Assembly (NCBI GenBank): GCA_020081605.1
Contig: JAHREC010000049.1
Location: forward strand, 3,038,001 to 3,102,000
Length of the DNA stretch: 64,000 nt
Direction: 5' to 3'
From: Albifimbria verrucaria
Taxonomy: Eukaryota > Ascomycota > Sordariomycetes > Hypocreales > Stachybotryaceae
A program made the translations under genes and the position numbers. The first letter of the stretch is position 1, and each line of letters begins with the position of its first letter. Shown here piece after piece: positions 34,137-46,667 of this stretch. The notes beneath the pieces are model-generated. The model saw only the letters and a program-made list of their open reading frames with translations. It was not told the origin of the DNA and searched no databases.

Positions 34137-35399
34137 GGTGGATGATTGAAGGTGGTACGAGCGGGTATTACGTAGTGGAGATATGGCAGAGGCCTTGGAA
34201 TGTGCAATGAGGTTTGATCGAGGACGAAGACGAGGAGGATAGATATGGTGCGGACGGAAAAAGTAGCTCACCAAGCTCTTGGACATTGCTTTGGTGCAGG
34301 CCAGACAACGGGGTCGGAGCGGGCTGAACGTCAGGTACCTCCACTTGAGGTCCGATTAGGATGGGTACTGTACAGCCAAGGTACCGTCTTTCCGCCGCAA
34401 GTACCTCGATGGCCCAAGTCGTCGTAGGATGGAGGCCAGGTACTCTCAAGTGCCGCAGCTGAAGGGCCTGCCTCAGTGGAGCTACCTTAGCTGTACCTCA
34501 GGCCAATGGAGGGGTAAAAACACGCTCACAATGACCCCGCCGTCCAACAGCAACCAGCAACCAGCAACCAGCACCACCCAGCCCTCACCAAGACCAGCAC
34601 CAGTCCTAGCAACAACAGCCCCTCACTCTAGAGACAGACGCGCCTTATACTTGGCCTTATTTTTTTTCCGGTCATCTCCTGCACCATAACTAGGTACCTT
34701 AACTATTCCAGCACTTTCTAAGCCATTGTTTATAGCACCTTTACTACACAGGCAATCCCCTCTATTGTCTTTACATCACTTGTAACACATCACTTAACAG
34801 CATAGAACACCAAGAGGTGATTTATATAGATGTAAATTCAAAAACATACTTGCCGAGTAAACAACTCAGCTATCCGTATTCTCTATCTGCTACATCCGTC
34901 TTTAAAAAAAACCCAACAAAGAAAAGTATATAAAGGCTAAAGTCCTGTTGCTGTTGATCCATAACTGTAATTCATCTGTCTCGTAAATGTACGTTTGGCT
35001 GTCGTACGTCATAATGCCCAATGCTTTTAGAGCATCGTTTCTTTGCTCGAATCTCCGGCCTTTATGAGTTTAGGGCTCGGAGACCGAAGCACTGACTGGC
35101 ACTGTCCATCCCTCGGAGTGCCTTCAGGGCAACCACCTCCAACGATGGTCTTGCCTTGGCAATACAGTCTGGAAGCTCGCTTGGTGGAGACTATGTCTCA
35201 TACACCAATACATTCGTCGTCAACTGACAAAGCGAACGCGTGAAACTTCCAGACGAGGCTAGTTTTTATAGCACTTCCATGTGCTCAACTGCATTTCTAA
35301 CAGCATTCCCGGTAGCAGATAGAGTCGAAACTGTCCATACCCAGTTAGCACGTTGTTCCCGCGATTCTAAGAACCATTCAAGAGCGACTTACAGGTCAT
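34137..35399. promoter_or_regulatory. TPI promoter and C2H2-gene 3' flank
   Basis: The half next to TPI is its promoter. It contains a dense cluster of GGTACC, AAGTACC and AGGTAC words at 34330-34700 and a CAGCAACCAGCAACCAGCA short repeat at about 34550. The other half is the 3' flank of the C2H2 gene, A/T-rich at 34700-34990. No extra gene is supported. Confidence 0.55.
34330..34700. repeat. Cluster of seven GTACC/GGTAC words in the TPI promoter
   Basis: Words occur near 34334, 34379, 34399, 34439, 34482, 34493 and 34693 in both orientations. This is the densest of four such intergenic clusters in the window. Confidence 0.5.
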
Positions 35400-37010
35400 T
35401 CAACCGGTGGAAGCAAAGCCCCTCCGGCTTGGGGCGGGAAGGATATCGGCCTTGGGCATAACGCTCAGGTCGGATGTCATCTTAGCCATGGCGGTCAGAT
35501 GTCGCTGAACTTCGGAGATCTGCTGGATGGTCTTCGCGTCCTCTGGCTTGTCGAGTCCACGAAGGATCTCCTCCACAACCTTGCGGCGGTCCATCCACTG
35601 CTCCAACAGGGGCTTGGTAGACGCCTGCTGGGGCTCAGCGGGTTGAACAGACTTCACCGATGTCTTGCGGCTGGGAACGGCCTGGGTCTCAGGAGCATCC
35701 GTCTTTCTCTTGCGGCCCTTGGACTGCTGGTTGGAAGCCGAGGGAGGAGAGCCTCCGGCGCTACCGTGGTCGTTGTGGACACGCTTCATGTGGTCTCGGA
35801 GGTTCCACTGGCGAGGAAACCATTTCCGGGGACAGCACGCTCACATCCTTCATACATGCACAGGAAGGGCTTGTCACCATGTCCATGAAGACCGTGCGCC
35901 TCACGCTCATGACGGAGGAGGCAGGCAGTAGAGGAGAAGCGAGCACCCTCGCAGGACTCGGCCTTGCAACGGTAAGGCTTCAAGTGGGAGTCAACAAATT
36001 TGCTGTGTCACGTCAGTCATACTAGTCATTAGAAAGTCGCAGACAAACTACTCACTCATAGTTGCACTTGAGCTTCTCGGGCTTGTGGTTGCAGCTTGGC
36101 TGGCCTTCCCAGGGGCAGTGGAAAAGGCCATCTGCTTGGACAGACACATTTTTGTACAGCTCGTGGTCACGTGCCGACTCGCCCTCATTTCCTTGTCGGC
36201 GAGTTGTGAATGGGGGTGGCAGAGTAAGAGCATCATCAAGTTGGGGGATAGGCTTTCCAGTCAGGTCCTCTGGCATGACTGTGACCTTCCGATCGGCGCT
36301 GAAATCGTCGATTTGGTAAGAAACGAGCTCAGATGAGTCGAGATACTCATAATCAACGTACCTTGGCGACTGGCATTGAATTTCAGGAGAAGAGTGGGGC
36401 TCAGGGAGCCGAAAGCCACGCCTCGTCAATAGTAGCAGGTGAAGATGTCCGGGAGATAGAGCTAGAGAAGCATTCCCAGGATCCAGGGAGGAGTTGTCCG
36501 GCAAGCTTACATCCGGGCCAAGTTGCATCTGAGCGGGGACCACGTGGAGCGGGCTGACATCTGAAAGGTTGAAGGAGCCATCGGCACCGAGGCCCATATC
36601 GACGGGGTAACTGGGCCAGTACACATGAGAAGAGACGCCAGCGGCGTCAGAGTCCAGGAGCAGGCACGAGTCCATTCCGACCATAGAAGGGGCAGCTTGG
36701 GATCCATTCCTGAAAGCAGACGAGTTACCTCTAGCGTCCATGTTGGACATGTGTGATGATTGTGACAGCGAAGAACCGCTGGATCTGCTCGAGTTGGCTC
36801 GGGACATGGCTTGTCCCCTGTTGAGGCCAACGGAGCGGGCCTTGAAGCATCCCAGGCAGGCTCAGCAGCCTGGCATGGGTCCATTACTCTAGATCCTCTA
36901 GGGGTGGTCTGGCCAGATGTGAAAAGATAATCCTCGGCTTCTCCGGAGTGAGATGATCCATTGTCAGGAAAATCAGGAAGTTCTGTGATCCTTCTGCTGT
37001 AGTGGCCCAT
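35400..37010 (-). CDS. C2H2 zinc-finger transcription regulator
   Basis: Probable nuclear DNA-binding protein. A Ser-rich N-terminal half includes KARSV-like ARSVGLNRGQAMSRANSSRS. It precedes three consecutive zinc-finger-like units: a variant one (FHCPWEGQPSCNHKPEKLKC, then FVDSH), YRCKAESC..FSSTACLLRHEREAH, and FLCMYEGC..WNLRDHMKRVH. A basic RKRK patch and a leucine-bearing C-terminal helix follow. Exons in transcript order: 36888-37010, 36056-36840, 35400-36002. The 47 nt first intron keeps the frame, and one missing base is inferred at GG 35815-35816 inside the third finger. Repaired length 503 residues. The leader probably contains more introns, since a TACTAAC..TTTCAG acceptor lies near 37105. 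Finger 1 and its context occur in other fungal regulators, but I cannot name a characterised orthologue. Confidence 0.82.
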
Positions 37011-39760
37011 GCTGAACCGCTGAGCAGGTCCGCAGATGGTTCTGTTTGAGAGAAAGGAAACATTCCAGAAGTGTTCGACACCAAAGACTGGTTAAAACTG
37101 AAATCGCTGAGACAGGTTAGTATACCATTCACGACAGTTCAAGAACCATATTGTTTGATGAAAAGAAAAAACAAAGAAGGCATGATTCAACTTTGAGCCT
37201 GCAATACCGGTTAGTTTGCAATCAAACGACTTGAGGGTAATGTGTCTACAGACCAGCCAGAGACAATGTCCCATGAGAGTTTCCACTAGGTATATCCACG
37301 GAATTCCAGGAGCGAAAGATTGTCGGTAAGGAAAAGAACGAGTGGCGTGAGATGACGGTGAGTACAGAACATAGGCGAATTCACTTGGACGATTTGTCGG
37401 CGAGTGTTGGCGAGTCCTTGGGTCGTTTAGGTGAGGGTCCAGAGGATGCACAAAGGTGACAAACATGCAAAGCAGGCGTATCTTAAATGCAGAAGCCAGA
37501 ACGCGGAAAAACAAGTGTTGCCAAGCGGGTATCATGTTGTCGAAAAATCCAGGCATGTCCTCAAGATTTCATATGGCCAGGGTGTGAAGAAATTCCTTGA
37601 CGCTAAGCTCGTGCAATTGAATTAAATTGCTGCCACGTAATGGCTAAAGCTAACCTGAGTCCTACACCTCTAAGCGTTGCAAAAGCGAACGAATATGAGT
37701 GAGTCCTAGGTATACAAAGAGATCCATGGTAATTGGTAAACGGTCCTTGAATTGTATTCCCGGTATTCCATTGGGCAAGTCTTCCAGATAATCCATGGGA
37801 TAGTCGCGAGTTGTTTTAAGAACCTATGTCGTTTGAACGTTGTTGCGGGCAATACTTACTATGTGTCGATTAACGACGTTAAGAATATTTTATGTTTTGA
37901 GTGACCTTGTCCGGCTAGGACAAGTCCTGTCACAGAGTCCAGGGGTTGGTGTGTAGTCCATTGAAGGGAGAAGATCCAGAAGTAGAAGTCCATTTTGATC
38001 CGGTGTAATCCATTGTGTGGTCCAGTTCGTAATTCCAGGGTCAAAGGTCCGGACGACAGTTAAGGAAAGATACATTGACGTTGCGGTACAGGAGAAAAAG
38101 CAGAATCCTGGAGAAAAGTAAGGAAACACTACCTGGAGAGAGAATGAACCTCATCGAGGTCAACTGTATTTTTGAAACCAGGCATCTTGGCCGGGTGTGC
38201 CACAACCAGGGCAGTTGTCATGATAGATATCCAAGGTTGATGGTAGATGACGGGTCCAGCAGAGCAGCTAGGATTTGCTGTCTACAAAACGGCCACAATA
38301 TGTCGACTGGGGAGATCTGCTGTGATACAGGCTGATCCGTGGGTCGGCTAGACAATAGAACTCAATGTAAGCCTGCGATGGCAAAAAGGATGTGCGCCTG
38401 TCTAAGACTATGATGACGGATGAAAATCCAGTTGGGCAGAAACGTTGGGCTGAGAAGATGAAGGGAAAGGAGGAACATTGGGCGACGAAGGGGGCCAGCT
38501 GCATTTTATTGTCGTAATCGGGCCTGATGCCAGGGCATGGGCAGACGACAACGACCCCACAGCGTCCTGGATGATGTCTTTCCGTCCAATTGAGTCTTCC
38601 TGCATGGCCGTCACACTGGTCGCTTTGTGTGTTGGCAATCTGTGATAGCCTCTATGATAGGCTAAGCTTGCAGGGATGTTGTCGTCTCCACTGCCAACTG
38701 GCTCACTTCCTTGGATGTCAGAGGGGCTTGGGTGGGGAGCTGGGCGCGCAGCTATCCTATCACCAGCCAGATGCGGACAAGGTGATGATGTGAGGAGGGA
38801 TAATGGTTGCAGGACAACACATCAATGCAGGTCGCTAAATGCAATAAAACACCAAGCGGCTGCGTGCACGTCCTGCGAGCCATCCGAGCCGGGCTCCCCT
38901 TTCAGACCCGAGTACTCTGTAGTCAGTGGAAGATCGCAATATGAAGTCATGGGTCCCAGCCACTTGTGCAAAATTTTTGTGTCCTAGACGAAGAGCCGGC
39001 TGGATACGAAGTGCTGGTCCGAAGACAAGCCTTGCTCTCCTCAGCTTTCTTCAGTCGCATGAGTATCGCAACGGCCCGTCACTGGGTCGCGTTTCATGCC
39101 AACTCAACCAAGTGGGCCTAGGCCTGCTTTACCGGCCTCCGGACCAGTCTCTCGTGCTTCCACAACCTGTAGATAGTGCAGAGGCTTCCTGCACCAGACG
39201 CATCTTGTCTGTAGATGCATGGCTCTAGGCGCAATGGTTGGAGCGAACTTGAGCGGGGTACGAGAGTAGGCTGCTGGCTGCATATTCTCGTGGAATTAGC
39301 TGCTTCTTGTCGTGGCTCTCTTGACGAATCGGCGGCTCTAGTGTTGGTGTTGCATGAATGGCGGTCTGCCAGTCGTGGCCAGGTCCGAGTCGGTCAACAT
39401 CCGACGATACTCAGTTTGGCTTGGCTACCTTACCTTTCCACAAGTCGGTACTATCTTGATAGTACTATCCTCAGCACGTGCCTGTCAACACGTGACAGCC
39501 ATACAGCTTAGGCATGAATATCTGCACCTTCTCCTGAGGTAACCTTCTACAACTACCAGACTTATCACAAAAGTCGTCACGATGCGACAGTGAGCCAGCT
39601 TTGATGCTCAGGCTGGCCGCAAAGTGCAGTCCTGACACGTGTCACAGCCTGAACAAATACCAAGAAGCTCATGGACAACTCATCACGAAGCCAATGCCCA
39701 GTCACAGCCCTTATTCGCGGCTCGGTGATCAGCTTTGAGAATGGTTTCCGAGCTTCTTCT
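37011..39760. other. 2.7 kb gap: long leader of the C2H2 gene and flanks
   Basis: The right part of the C2H2 gene is likely to have a spliced 5' leader here (acceptor near 37105). Beyond about 38.1 kb I see no leader signals and no coding frame with a recognisable domain. The 3' flank of the Zn2Cys6 gene occupies the right end. Confidence 0.45.
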
Positions 39761-41584
39761 TCAAGGTTCTGCTCTATTCTGAATATTAGGTTCTAGATCC
39801 ACATCCATCGGAGCCATTGTCCATGCCTCGTTGGTCTTCCCTTGCATCACCGCCCTATTCCAGATATCCTGCAGCCCTTGGTCTACATCCTCCTCCATCA
39901 CCCCACAAAGATGATTGAGCAAAGCTTTTGCTGAAACCCAGCTGTCGATGCCCAAGACGCAGCTCACCACTCGAATCTTCTGGTTGTACAAGTCACGCCA
40001 TTTCTGCAGCAGTCTCTCCTCCAAGAGAGTTGTGGCCTTTCCTAGCCATGCGATTGCAGCCCTGAACATCACGCACCAGAGCCAAAGCGGCTGGCTCCAT
40101 GTACTAGATTTGAGATTCTCCTGGCCTGCATTAACATCATCGATTAGTTGCTCTAGGAGCCAATCAATCAGCACCACATCGAGATGGCGGTGTCCCAGCT
40201 CGGAGCAAAGATAGAAAAATGTGGCGACGAAACTCGTACGACTGCTTCGGGGATCACCGTTTAGAATTCGCGGAACGTACTGGCCGGAATCGAAGCTCCT
40301 TGAAATCTCGTAGTTGAGATTGAGCTCTTTGGTATGGTTCTGCCAAAGCCGGGCCGCCTGGGTATCTGTCTCCTCCCACCATCCGTATCTCGGTGCCTCC
40401 CGCGGTGGTAGCGCAGAGATGTCCCAGATAGAAGCGAAAAGCAGCGCCATGAAAGTTGGTTGATAGTCAGGCACATTTACGAGTTGGCCAGACCGGCCCC
40501 TCCGTAGGCCATTTCCAATCCTGCTGCATGTTAGCTGGGGTTGCCAGAAGACATGGACGGAGAGGCTTACATTTTCAACATTTGCTGAGGAAGTGATACA
40601 TGTTGATTTCCATCAGCTACTTGTCTCATTGCAGAACGAACTCCCTGAGATGATGAGATGACGCATCCAACTCTCCGATGGCGCCCTTGCAATTGTGTCA
40701 GTGCCTAGAAAACCACATCTCTTTCCTATGGGAGTTGGCCTACCTCTGCCAAAGCAAGCGCTGAGATTGCAAGCATTGTATCTCCGCTCTGTGCAGTTAT
40801 AGTATCCTGGAGCTGTTCTCTGACGAACTGATATGTTGCGGCTTTGTGGTACAGGAAAGGGATCCTCACTCCGTCCATGGAGCCAGTAATCCATGCCCAT
40901 TGGCAAGCCGCGAGTGTCAAGCACATGTGCATATAGCCAGAGTTCTGAAATCCTTTGTGGATTCTGAGTAGCATTAGCACCGGTCATGTCACCGGAAGTG
41001 GTGGTTGTGGGAGCTTACAGGCTTGATTCTACTTCACGCGCTACTGGTCGCTGGCCATGTACTGCGTATTGAGAAACTGGATGCGATTTCCTTGTCAGTC
41101 TGGTAAAACGGCGCAGTGAGAGCTGGTTCCCCTACAATGTCGCAATAGCTGTTTTGAAGATTCGGGTAGGTCGTTAAAAGAACCTCCCACATAATCATTG
41201 AGGGACCAGTTCAGTGGTACTGTCGGTTGGACTATGATTTGTTGCGAATTGGGTATATTGCTTTCGTTCAAGGCTGCTATGCCATTGTGCTGAGCCTCCT
41301 CCTCAGTCTTTGGGTATATACAGTCACTGCCAGATTGGAGGCAATTCGTGCTTTGTCAACGACCTTCGTTAGCTGATGTAGCAGGGGATGGCGCGCTACG
41401 AACGCAGGCCTCGTATGTAGCGCTCGGTTGGCGCATCTTATACGGGAGAAACATACCATAGTGGCTTCTCTTCATCACACCTTACATGCCTCTTTCTGCA
41501 GGTTTGGCAGCCATTCTTGCTTCGTCGATGGAAACGTCTCTTACGTTCCTTCGGGAGAGCCACGCTCATCACATCTGCAGGCAT
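39761..41584 (-). CDS. Zn2Cys6 transcription factor with Fungal_trans_2-type domain, frame-broken
   Basis: The N-terminus holds a complete binuclear zinc cluster after splicing: GCQTCRKRHVRCDEEKPLC joined to TNCLQSGSDC, spacing C-x2-C-x6-C-x6-C-x2-C-x6-C, preceded by a basic KRRFHRRSK. The C-terminal part (YMHMCLTLAACQWAW, LAISALALAE, HLRGVR, then PTFMALLFASIWDISALPPR) has the pattern of the fungal regulatory domain family PF11951. Exons in transcript order: 41457-41584, 41019-41350, 40744-40963, 40571-40685, 39761-40520. One base is missing at CCC 40643-40645, and at least one more in 41019-41350, where three frames each look partly coding. It could be an intact gene with sequence errors or an early pseudogene; neither target nor pathway can be inferred from the neighbours. 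Confidence 0.72.
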
Positions 41585-42356
41585 TACTATGCCCTAACCT
41601 CTCGGGAAAACACAGTCTTGGGGTCGCAAAATGATAACAAATTAAGAGAAGATGGAATATCCGGCCAAGACAGAGAGCGATCTCCTGCACACTTCAATTT
41701 CGTATTCATTATTCGTCTTCCACGGCTGGGAAGAGCGATTAGATTCGAACCGACTTAAAGCAGGATCACGAGCCACGGGACAGACCAGGCTTTCTTGTTA
41801 GACGAATCGTGCATATGCAGTGACGAATCATATGAGTTCTTTAGGGTGCCCCTGACTCCGCTGTGGCTAAGCGCCATCCGCTTTACCCTGTAGCGTATAG
41901 AGCCAGACAGGCTCGTCGTTTTTGGCAAGTTCGTCAATGCAAAAACCCGTCGATACTATTTGTGAGAATTGGTATGAACGAGATGCAAGCGCTTTGAAAA
42001 GCTAACGATATAGCGGCCTGTATTGGGGTTTTCTCGTGTGAAGAATCTTGATGTCGACAGAACATGCACTTTCAATTGATGGGCTGTTGACTGTCAAATC
42101 TACCGAGCATAATAAACCATAACAGATCCATGCTGATAGGAGCATAATACCCGACTCACACGGTAATTGGTTACAGAAGTACTTTTTAATTCCTTTACAC
42201 CTGTTGTTACGGCTCGCATGGACAGAACCGCGAGAGATCATAAAATGTTAGGAGATACCTATGAGCAAACGAAGGTGGGTCGAAGGATTCCGGACACCAA
42301 CCGCGACACGTGTGGCCTGCATACACAGAATTATGTCTCGACATTACACAGTGTGA
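41585..42356. other. Gap between Zn2Cys6 gene and tRNA genes
   Basis: Promoter side of the minus-strand regulator plus tRNA 5' flank. No gene supported. Confidence 0.6.
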
Positions 42357-42437
42357 GGCAACATGGCCGAGTGGTTAAGGCGACAGACTCGAAATCTGTT
42401 GGGTTCGCCCGCGTCAGTTCAAATCTGGCTGTTGTCG
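42357..42437 (+). tRNA. tRNA-Ser (anticodon CGA), copy 1
   Basis: Class II tRNA without intron. The 7 bp acceptor stem pairs GGCAACA with TGTTGTC (one G-U), discriminator G. The A box lies in TGGCCGAGTGG. The anticodon stem ACAGA/TCTGT encloses loop CTCGAAA, so the anticodon is CGA and reads UCG. A long variable arm (GGG/CCC) marks it as serine, and the T arm is GTCAG/CTGGC around TTCAAAT. A T-run follows within a few bases, with a longer one near 42469, suitable for Pol III termination. Confidence 0.95.
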
Positions 42438-42585
42438 TTGATTCTTTTGCCCTTTGAGATGGCATATTCTTTTTTTGTTTGTGGGTGTTCGGATTTCCCA
42501 CGAACTTGTCAATTTTTGACACAACCGATATCTGTAATCAGTGTCTTATACTGGTATAGGAAGCCATCTACCAATAACACGTCGA

Positions 42586-42666
42586 GGCAACATGGCCGAG
42601 TGGTTAAGGCGACAGACTCGAAATCTGTTGGGTTCGCCCGCGTCAGTTCAAATCTGGCTGTTGTCG
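42586..42666 (+). tRNA. tRNA-Ser (anticodon CGA), copy 2
   Basis: Identical in all 81 bases to the copy at 42357-42437, in the same direction, with a 148 bp spacer. Flanks differ apart from GAG just before the gene. A T6 run lies 7-13 bases downstream as terminator. Confidence 0.95.
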
Positions 42667-44386
42667 TACGTTTCTTTTTTGCCCTCTCAAGATAGCCTGC
42701 TATGGTCTCTTCGGTAGCGGTCCTCTCTTGCACCTTTTTGTCCTTTCTTTTCTTTTTCCCTTTTTCCACTTACCTTTTTTTGCCCCTAACCTCCAGGGTT
42801 ATCTACCCATTAGGTTACAACGTTGAACGTGATTGGATCATCTAGTTGATTGTTTCAAGAGTCCTTCACCCGATTAAACTACACGTGCATTATAGTAGCT
42901 CACTTCTATCTTGTCTGCTGGTATGGAGTAGCGAACAACCGTCATGCTGCATTTTGGATGATGTTATTTCTCCCTTCAAACCAACCATTGGATAGATTGA
43001 ATGTAACAGGGCGGTTGTATTTTTCCTTTTTAATTCATGCCCAATCCCCAAGTTCAACCACTCATATTTTGATGTCCCCTCCCCGCGTCCTGTGAGGTGA
43101 CGTTGGGCTGATGGACATTACCGCATCTCAAGCCTCGACTTGGTGGTGTTCTGAGTGGGCATCAATCTGCCACTTGGGCCCTGGCTAACCGCCACCTACC
43201 AGGAACAAAACCATCTTGGTGCCCAAAGTTGGTAAGAGAATGACCTCAACGGGTGTGATTGACCGCCCCTCAGGCTTCCGGGGCCTTCCTGTCCAGGACT
43301 CACACGGTACCCAACCGCAGGCATCCCTCACTCTTGGGCAACAATGTCTGCCACCCTATCTTGCACCGAGCCATGCGGTTTTCGGCCGCTCGAGGCGAGC
43401 CAAAGGCCCACTCGTTCTGCACCAGACGCACGACATCTGGGGTAGCCCTGCGACTGAGCCTGTCATGTCGCGTTCAAGGCGAGTCGTCAGCGCCTCGTTT
43501 GCGCTGCCAACGCTCGATCCTCAACGACATGCCTCGATGCGGGAAATCTGGGCCTGTCAAGACGACTAGATGGGACGTCTCGTGTGCGCCCGCCCTGTTT
43601 CGTCAACCTGATCCATGGTGCTTGTCAAAAGTCACGTAGCCTCTCGGGCATGCGGATCTCGAACCCCGACCCCCTACGCTTTTCTCGTGGACACCAAATT
43701 ATTGGGCCCAAACAGCCGCAAATCTTGCCCTAAACTTGACATCCTGCTTCCCTCCTGGTCCCTGCATTCGCCCGGCCTCGCGAATGGAGCATTCGGTCCT
43801 CACCTCTCAGAGGGCGAGGCAGGGTCCCAGATCTCGGACTAGGCTGTGGACAAACCGCCGCCATCAGGAGCAGACATAAGAATGTCTCCACGCCTCGACC
43901 AGCCATCCTTCTTTTCCGCCCCAATACGCCAGTGTCAGGTTTATCTACCTGGAGGCTAGTTCGATCTAACCTCTTGCTGCATCTCGGAAAAGTTGCTTCA
44001 CTGCTGCGCAATAAAAAAAAAAAGGAACCACTCCCACTGGACTCTCTATCCCCAACCTGGCTTTTGACTCTGGCAAACCGGCATTGGTCATCTGGCAATC
44101 AAAATTCTCACCGCCTAGACCCATCGTCGGGAAGGGCCAAGGCCGTCAATTCTCTCTCCTATCTCTGGACACCCTGTCACCGAGGATTTGCTAGGCCATC
44201 CAGAAAGGCTCTCTCTCCGGACATCCAGGATCAGTGCCCGAAAGTGGTGCAAGCCGCCCACTGGACTTATTGCTTCACCAGCCAAGGGCTCCGTAGGCCC
44301 TAAACCTTCATATTTCCACGGTTTTCCTTTCCGTGTGGAAGCAATTCTCTTTGCGTCTTTGTCTTTGATCTTGTAGCCATCGCACC
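42667..44386. other. 1.7 kb gap after the tRNA genes
   Basis: Pyrimidine-rich sequence, probably promoter and leader of the next gene. Its frames (for example 43216-43569) lack domains. An acceptor-like TTGTAG at about 44374 suggests an upstream leader exon for the 44.4 kb gene. Confidence 0.45.
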
Positions 44387-45568
44387 ATGATGCCCAAGGA
44401 AATGGCCCAGCCGGACCTGGCCTATCGGGCTACCACGGTCCCGGGAGTCCAATGGCCTCCGACCCGCAGGTGCGAACTAATGAATCCCGGCCGTTGCCTA
44501 CCTACCCTTGGCGAAGCTCATACTGACGAATTTGGGTAGCTCTTACAATGAAGCCTACGCAAGTGGGGGTTCCGGAATGGCTTCACTCCTGCTTTCAGGT
44601 AAGCTATCTTTCCCCGAGAAACTCATGGCCCATGAATAACACTTGTTACTATGAAGCATGAACTATTCGACTAGTAACTACAACTTGCCTGCTGCTGCCA
44701 CCCCGTCAATGCCAATGGCCTGGGATCACGCCCAAAGTCAGTCTACTCGGCTACACCTGCTCCTCAGTCGTCGTCGTCTTTTACCCCAAGGCCACTCTCG
44801 GGCTCCTATGGACTCTCCAGTTCTGCATACGGGTCGTACCAAGGCTCGCAGCCTCAAGCGTGGGATCAGCGAGAAGGGTACTCACCCACTGATTCTGTTG
44901 ACGATATCATTGCTCCATCAAACCTGTCCGATTATTCTTTGGAAGGCGGCATGGATACCGGAAACTCCGCACCCAAAGGGAAGCAGAATACGAAGAACCG
45001 CCCGCAGCGTCGGCCATCCAACAGGGATGAGTTTGACGGGCCTCATCAGTTCTTGCAGCGCCCTCCCCAAGAGGTGATCGCTATGCAGGAGAGGGAGTTA
45101 CCGCATCTTCCCACCAATCTTCATGTCCAAGAGCAAGACAGTGTCTTGAACAGAGTCAATGATCGGCTCTCGCAGTGCGCGTATGACTTTGTGGCAAAGT
45201 ACCAATTTCCTATTCCTCTTACGCAAGACATGAGGCCAGTGGAGAGACCACAGGATCGGGAATGGACCGAATGGGTTTATCTGCTGAAGAGGCTCGCAAC
45301 CAAGCGGCGCATTCCCGCCCGCGTGCTTTACAATGGACAGATAAAGCAGTTTGTTACCATTCTTGAGAACTCTCTGGAAATGAGACATGCTGCCAAGCAT
45401 CAGAGCCGTCCCTTGAAGGACGACCGCAACATTTTACAGTTGATTTCCGCAGGCATCCAGGTGGCCAAGATCCTGAAGGATGCATCGGCTATGGATTACC
45501 TTGATCGACTATACGTTTCCACAGAGCAGCAGATTCAGGAGCGTGCCAACGCTCGTTTCAGGTCTTGA
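44387..45568 (+). CDS. Conserved fungal protein of unknown function
   Basis: The well-defined C-terminal 130 or so residues form a helical domain. It opens VLNRVNDRLSQCAYDFVAKY, continues EWTEWVYLLKRLATKRRIPA and VTILENSLEMRHAAKHQSRP, and ends in a heptad-like QLISAGIQVAKILKDASAMD block. Upstream is a Ser/Tyr/Pro-rich disordered region (SVYSATPAPQSSSSFTPRPL). One missing base at CCCC 44701-44704 joins both. The N-terminus is uncertain: from ATG 44387 a frame leads through a possible intron (donor GTGCGA) to SSYNEAYASGG, while the neighbouring frame reads a more protein-like GYHGPGSPMASDPQ that may belong to an upstream exon. I have seen this C-terminal domain pattern in filamentous ascomycetes but cannot attach a function. 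The domain has no catalytic signature or nucleic-acid motif that I can see. Confidence 0.7.
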
Positions 45569-46667
45569 TGTTGCTTTTTTTTATTTAGCGACCTTTCCTA
45601 GGTTTGCTTCACGTTTATATACGTTTCTTTATGGAAAGAATACGGACTAGTGGCCGGCCAAGTCCACGTAAGAGAAGGAACAGAGATGGGCGCACAGAAT
45701 CAGAGGCATCCCTGTTGTCACATGAGGCACCTGATGAGCAATGAAATGATATCATGTATGAGGCACTCTGCAGTTTGGCAGAATGGTTTGGCGCGCTCCG
45801 GTGACAGGAGTCGGCCGTAAGACTGACGAAGCTTCACAGCCTGGTAGCACTGCTATCTAATATCACGCGGATGGGGAGTTGTTTGCGAGACTTTGCTGGG
45901 GGTGGTTTTTTGCTACTATCGTTTTTGTCCATGTATAGTCAGTCATATGGTATTAAGGTAATTCGAGTGCGTTTACAGCTGAAACCCTGCTATTTTTCAC
46001 GATGGACCATATTTGGGAGAGTGGATAGGTTTTTGTGCCGTGGTGGGCCGTCTCTGGCTACCCGGGAGTTTCTCAGTTCTTCTGCTACGACGATTAAATG
46101 TACAATTATTTTGCTCGCATTGAAGTGTTGTTGGATAATTCCTACGTGTAAATCCAGATAGCTGGCAGAAGCCATATCGATTTACTCGTGGTTCATGGAC
46201 TTGGTTCGACAGAGTCACAGTGTGGACCATGTACTTGTCTCAATTTCAACGGCAGTGGCCACAATCCATTTAGACGTGCCATAATTGACTTACAATCTAC
46301 TTGAATGGACCACTTCAAGACGAATTTGCGGCCAGTGGATCCACATTGTAGTTGAGCATGTTAGCAATAAACAATTTCTTTCCTACTGAGATTATACGTC
46401 GGTTGTCATATCCTGGATTTTTCGAGTTGAGTGACTTCTTTGTTAGATACCCAAGAACAGAAAACGAAGCAGTTGCTGTTAAGAGGATTGTTACCTCTCA
46501 TTTGAATCACCTTAAATAACTTATTAGTATATTATGTATACCTACGTGCATGTATGATGCATCCCATAGAGCGCACTTGTGCTGATGCCTACCCAAAGTT
46601 GCTTGGAATATAATTCACGAGGCTACGTATCTCACTCTTGTGCTGCAGTCGTTTCAACAAGGAGGAA

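Noticed and set aside
43655..43685. tRNA-like T-arm word (GGGTTCGAGATCC on the minus strand)
   Set aside because: No pairing acceptor stem, D arm or anticodon arm can be built around it.
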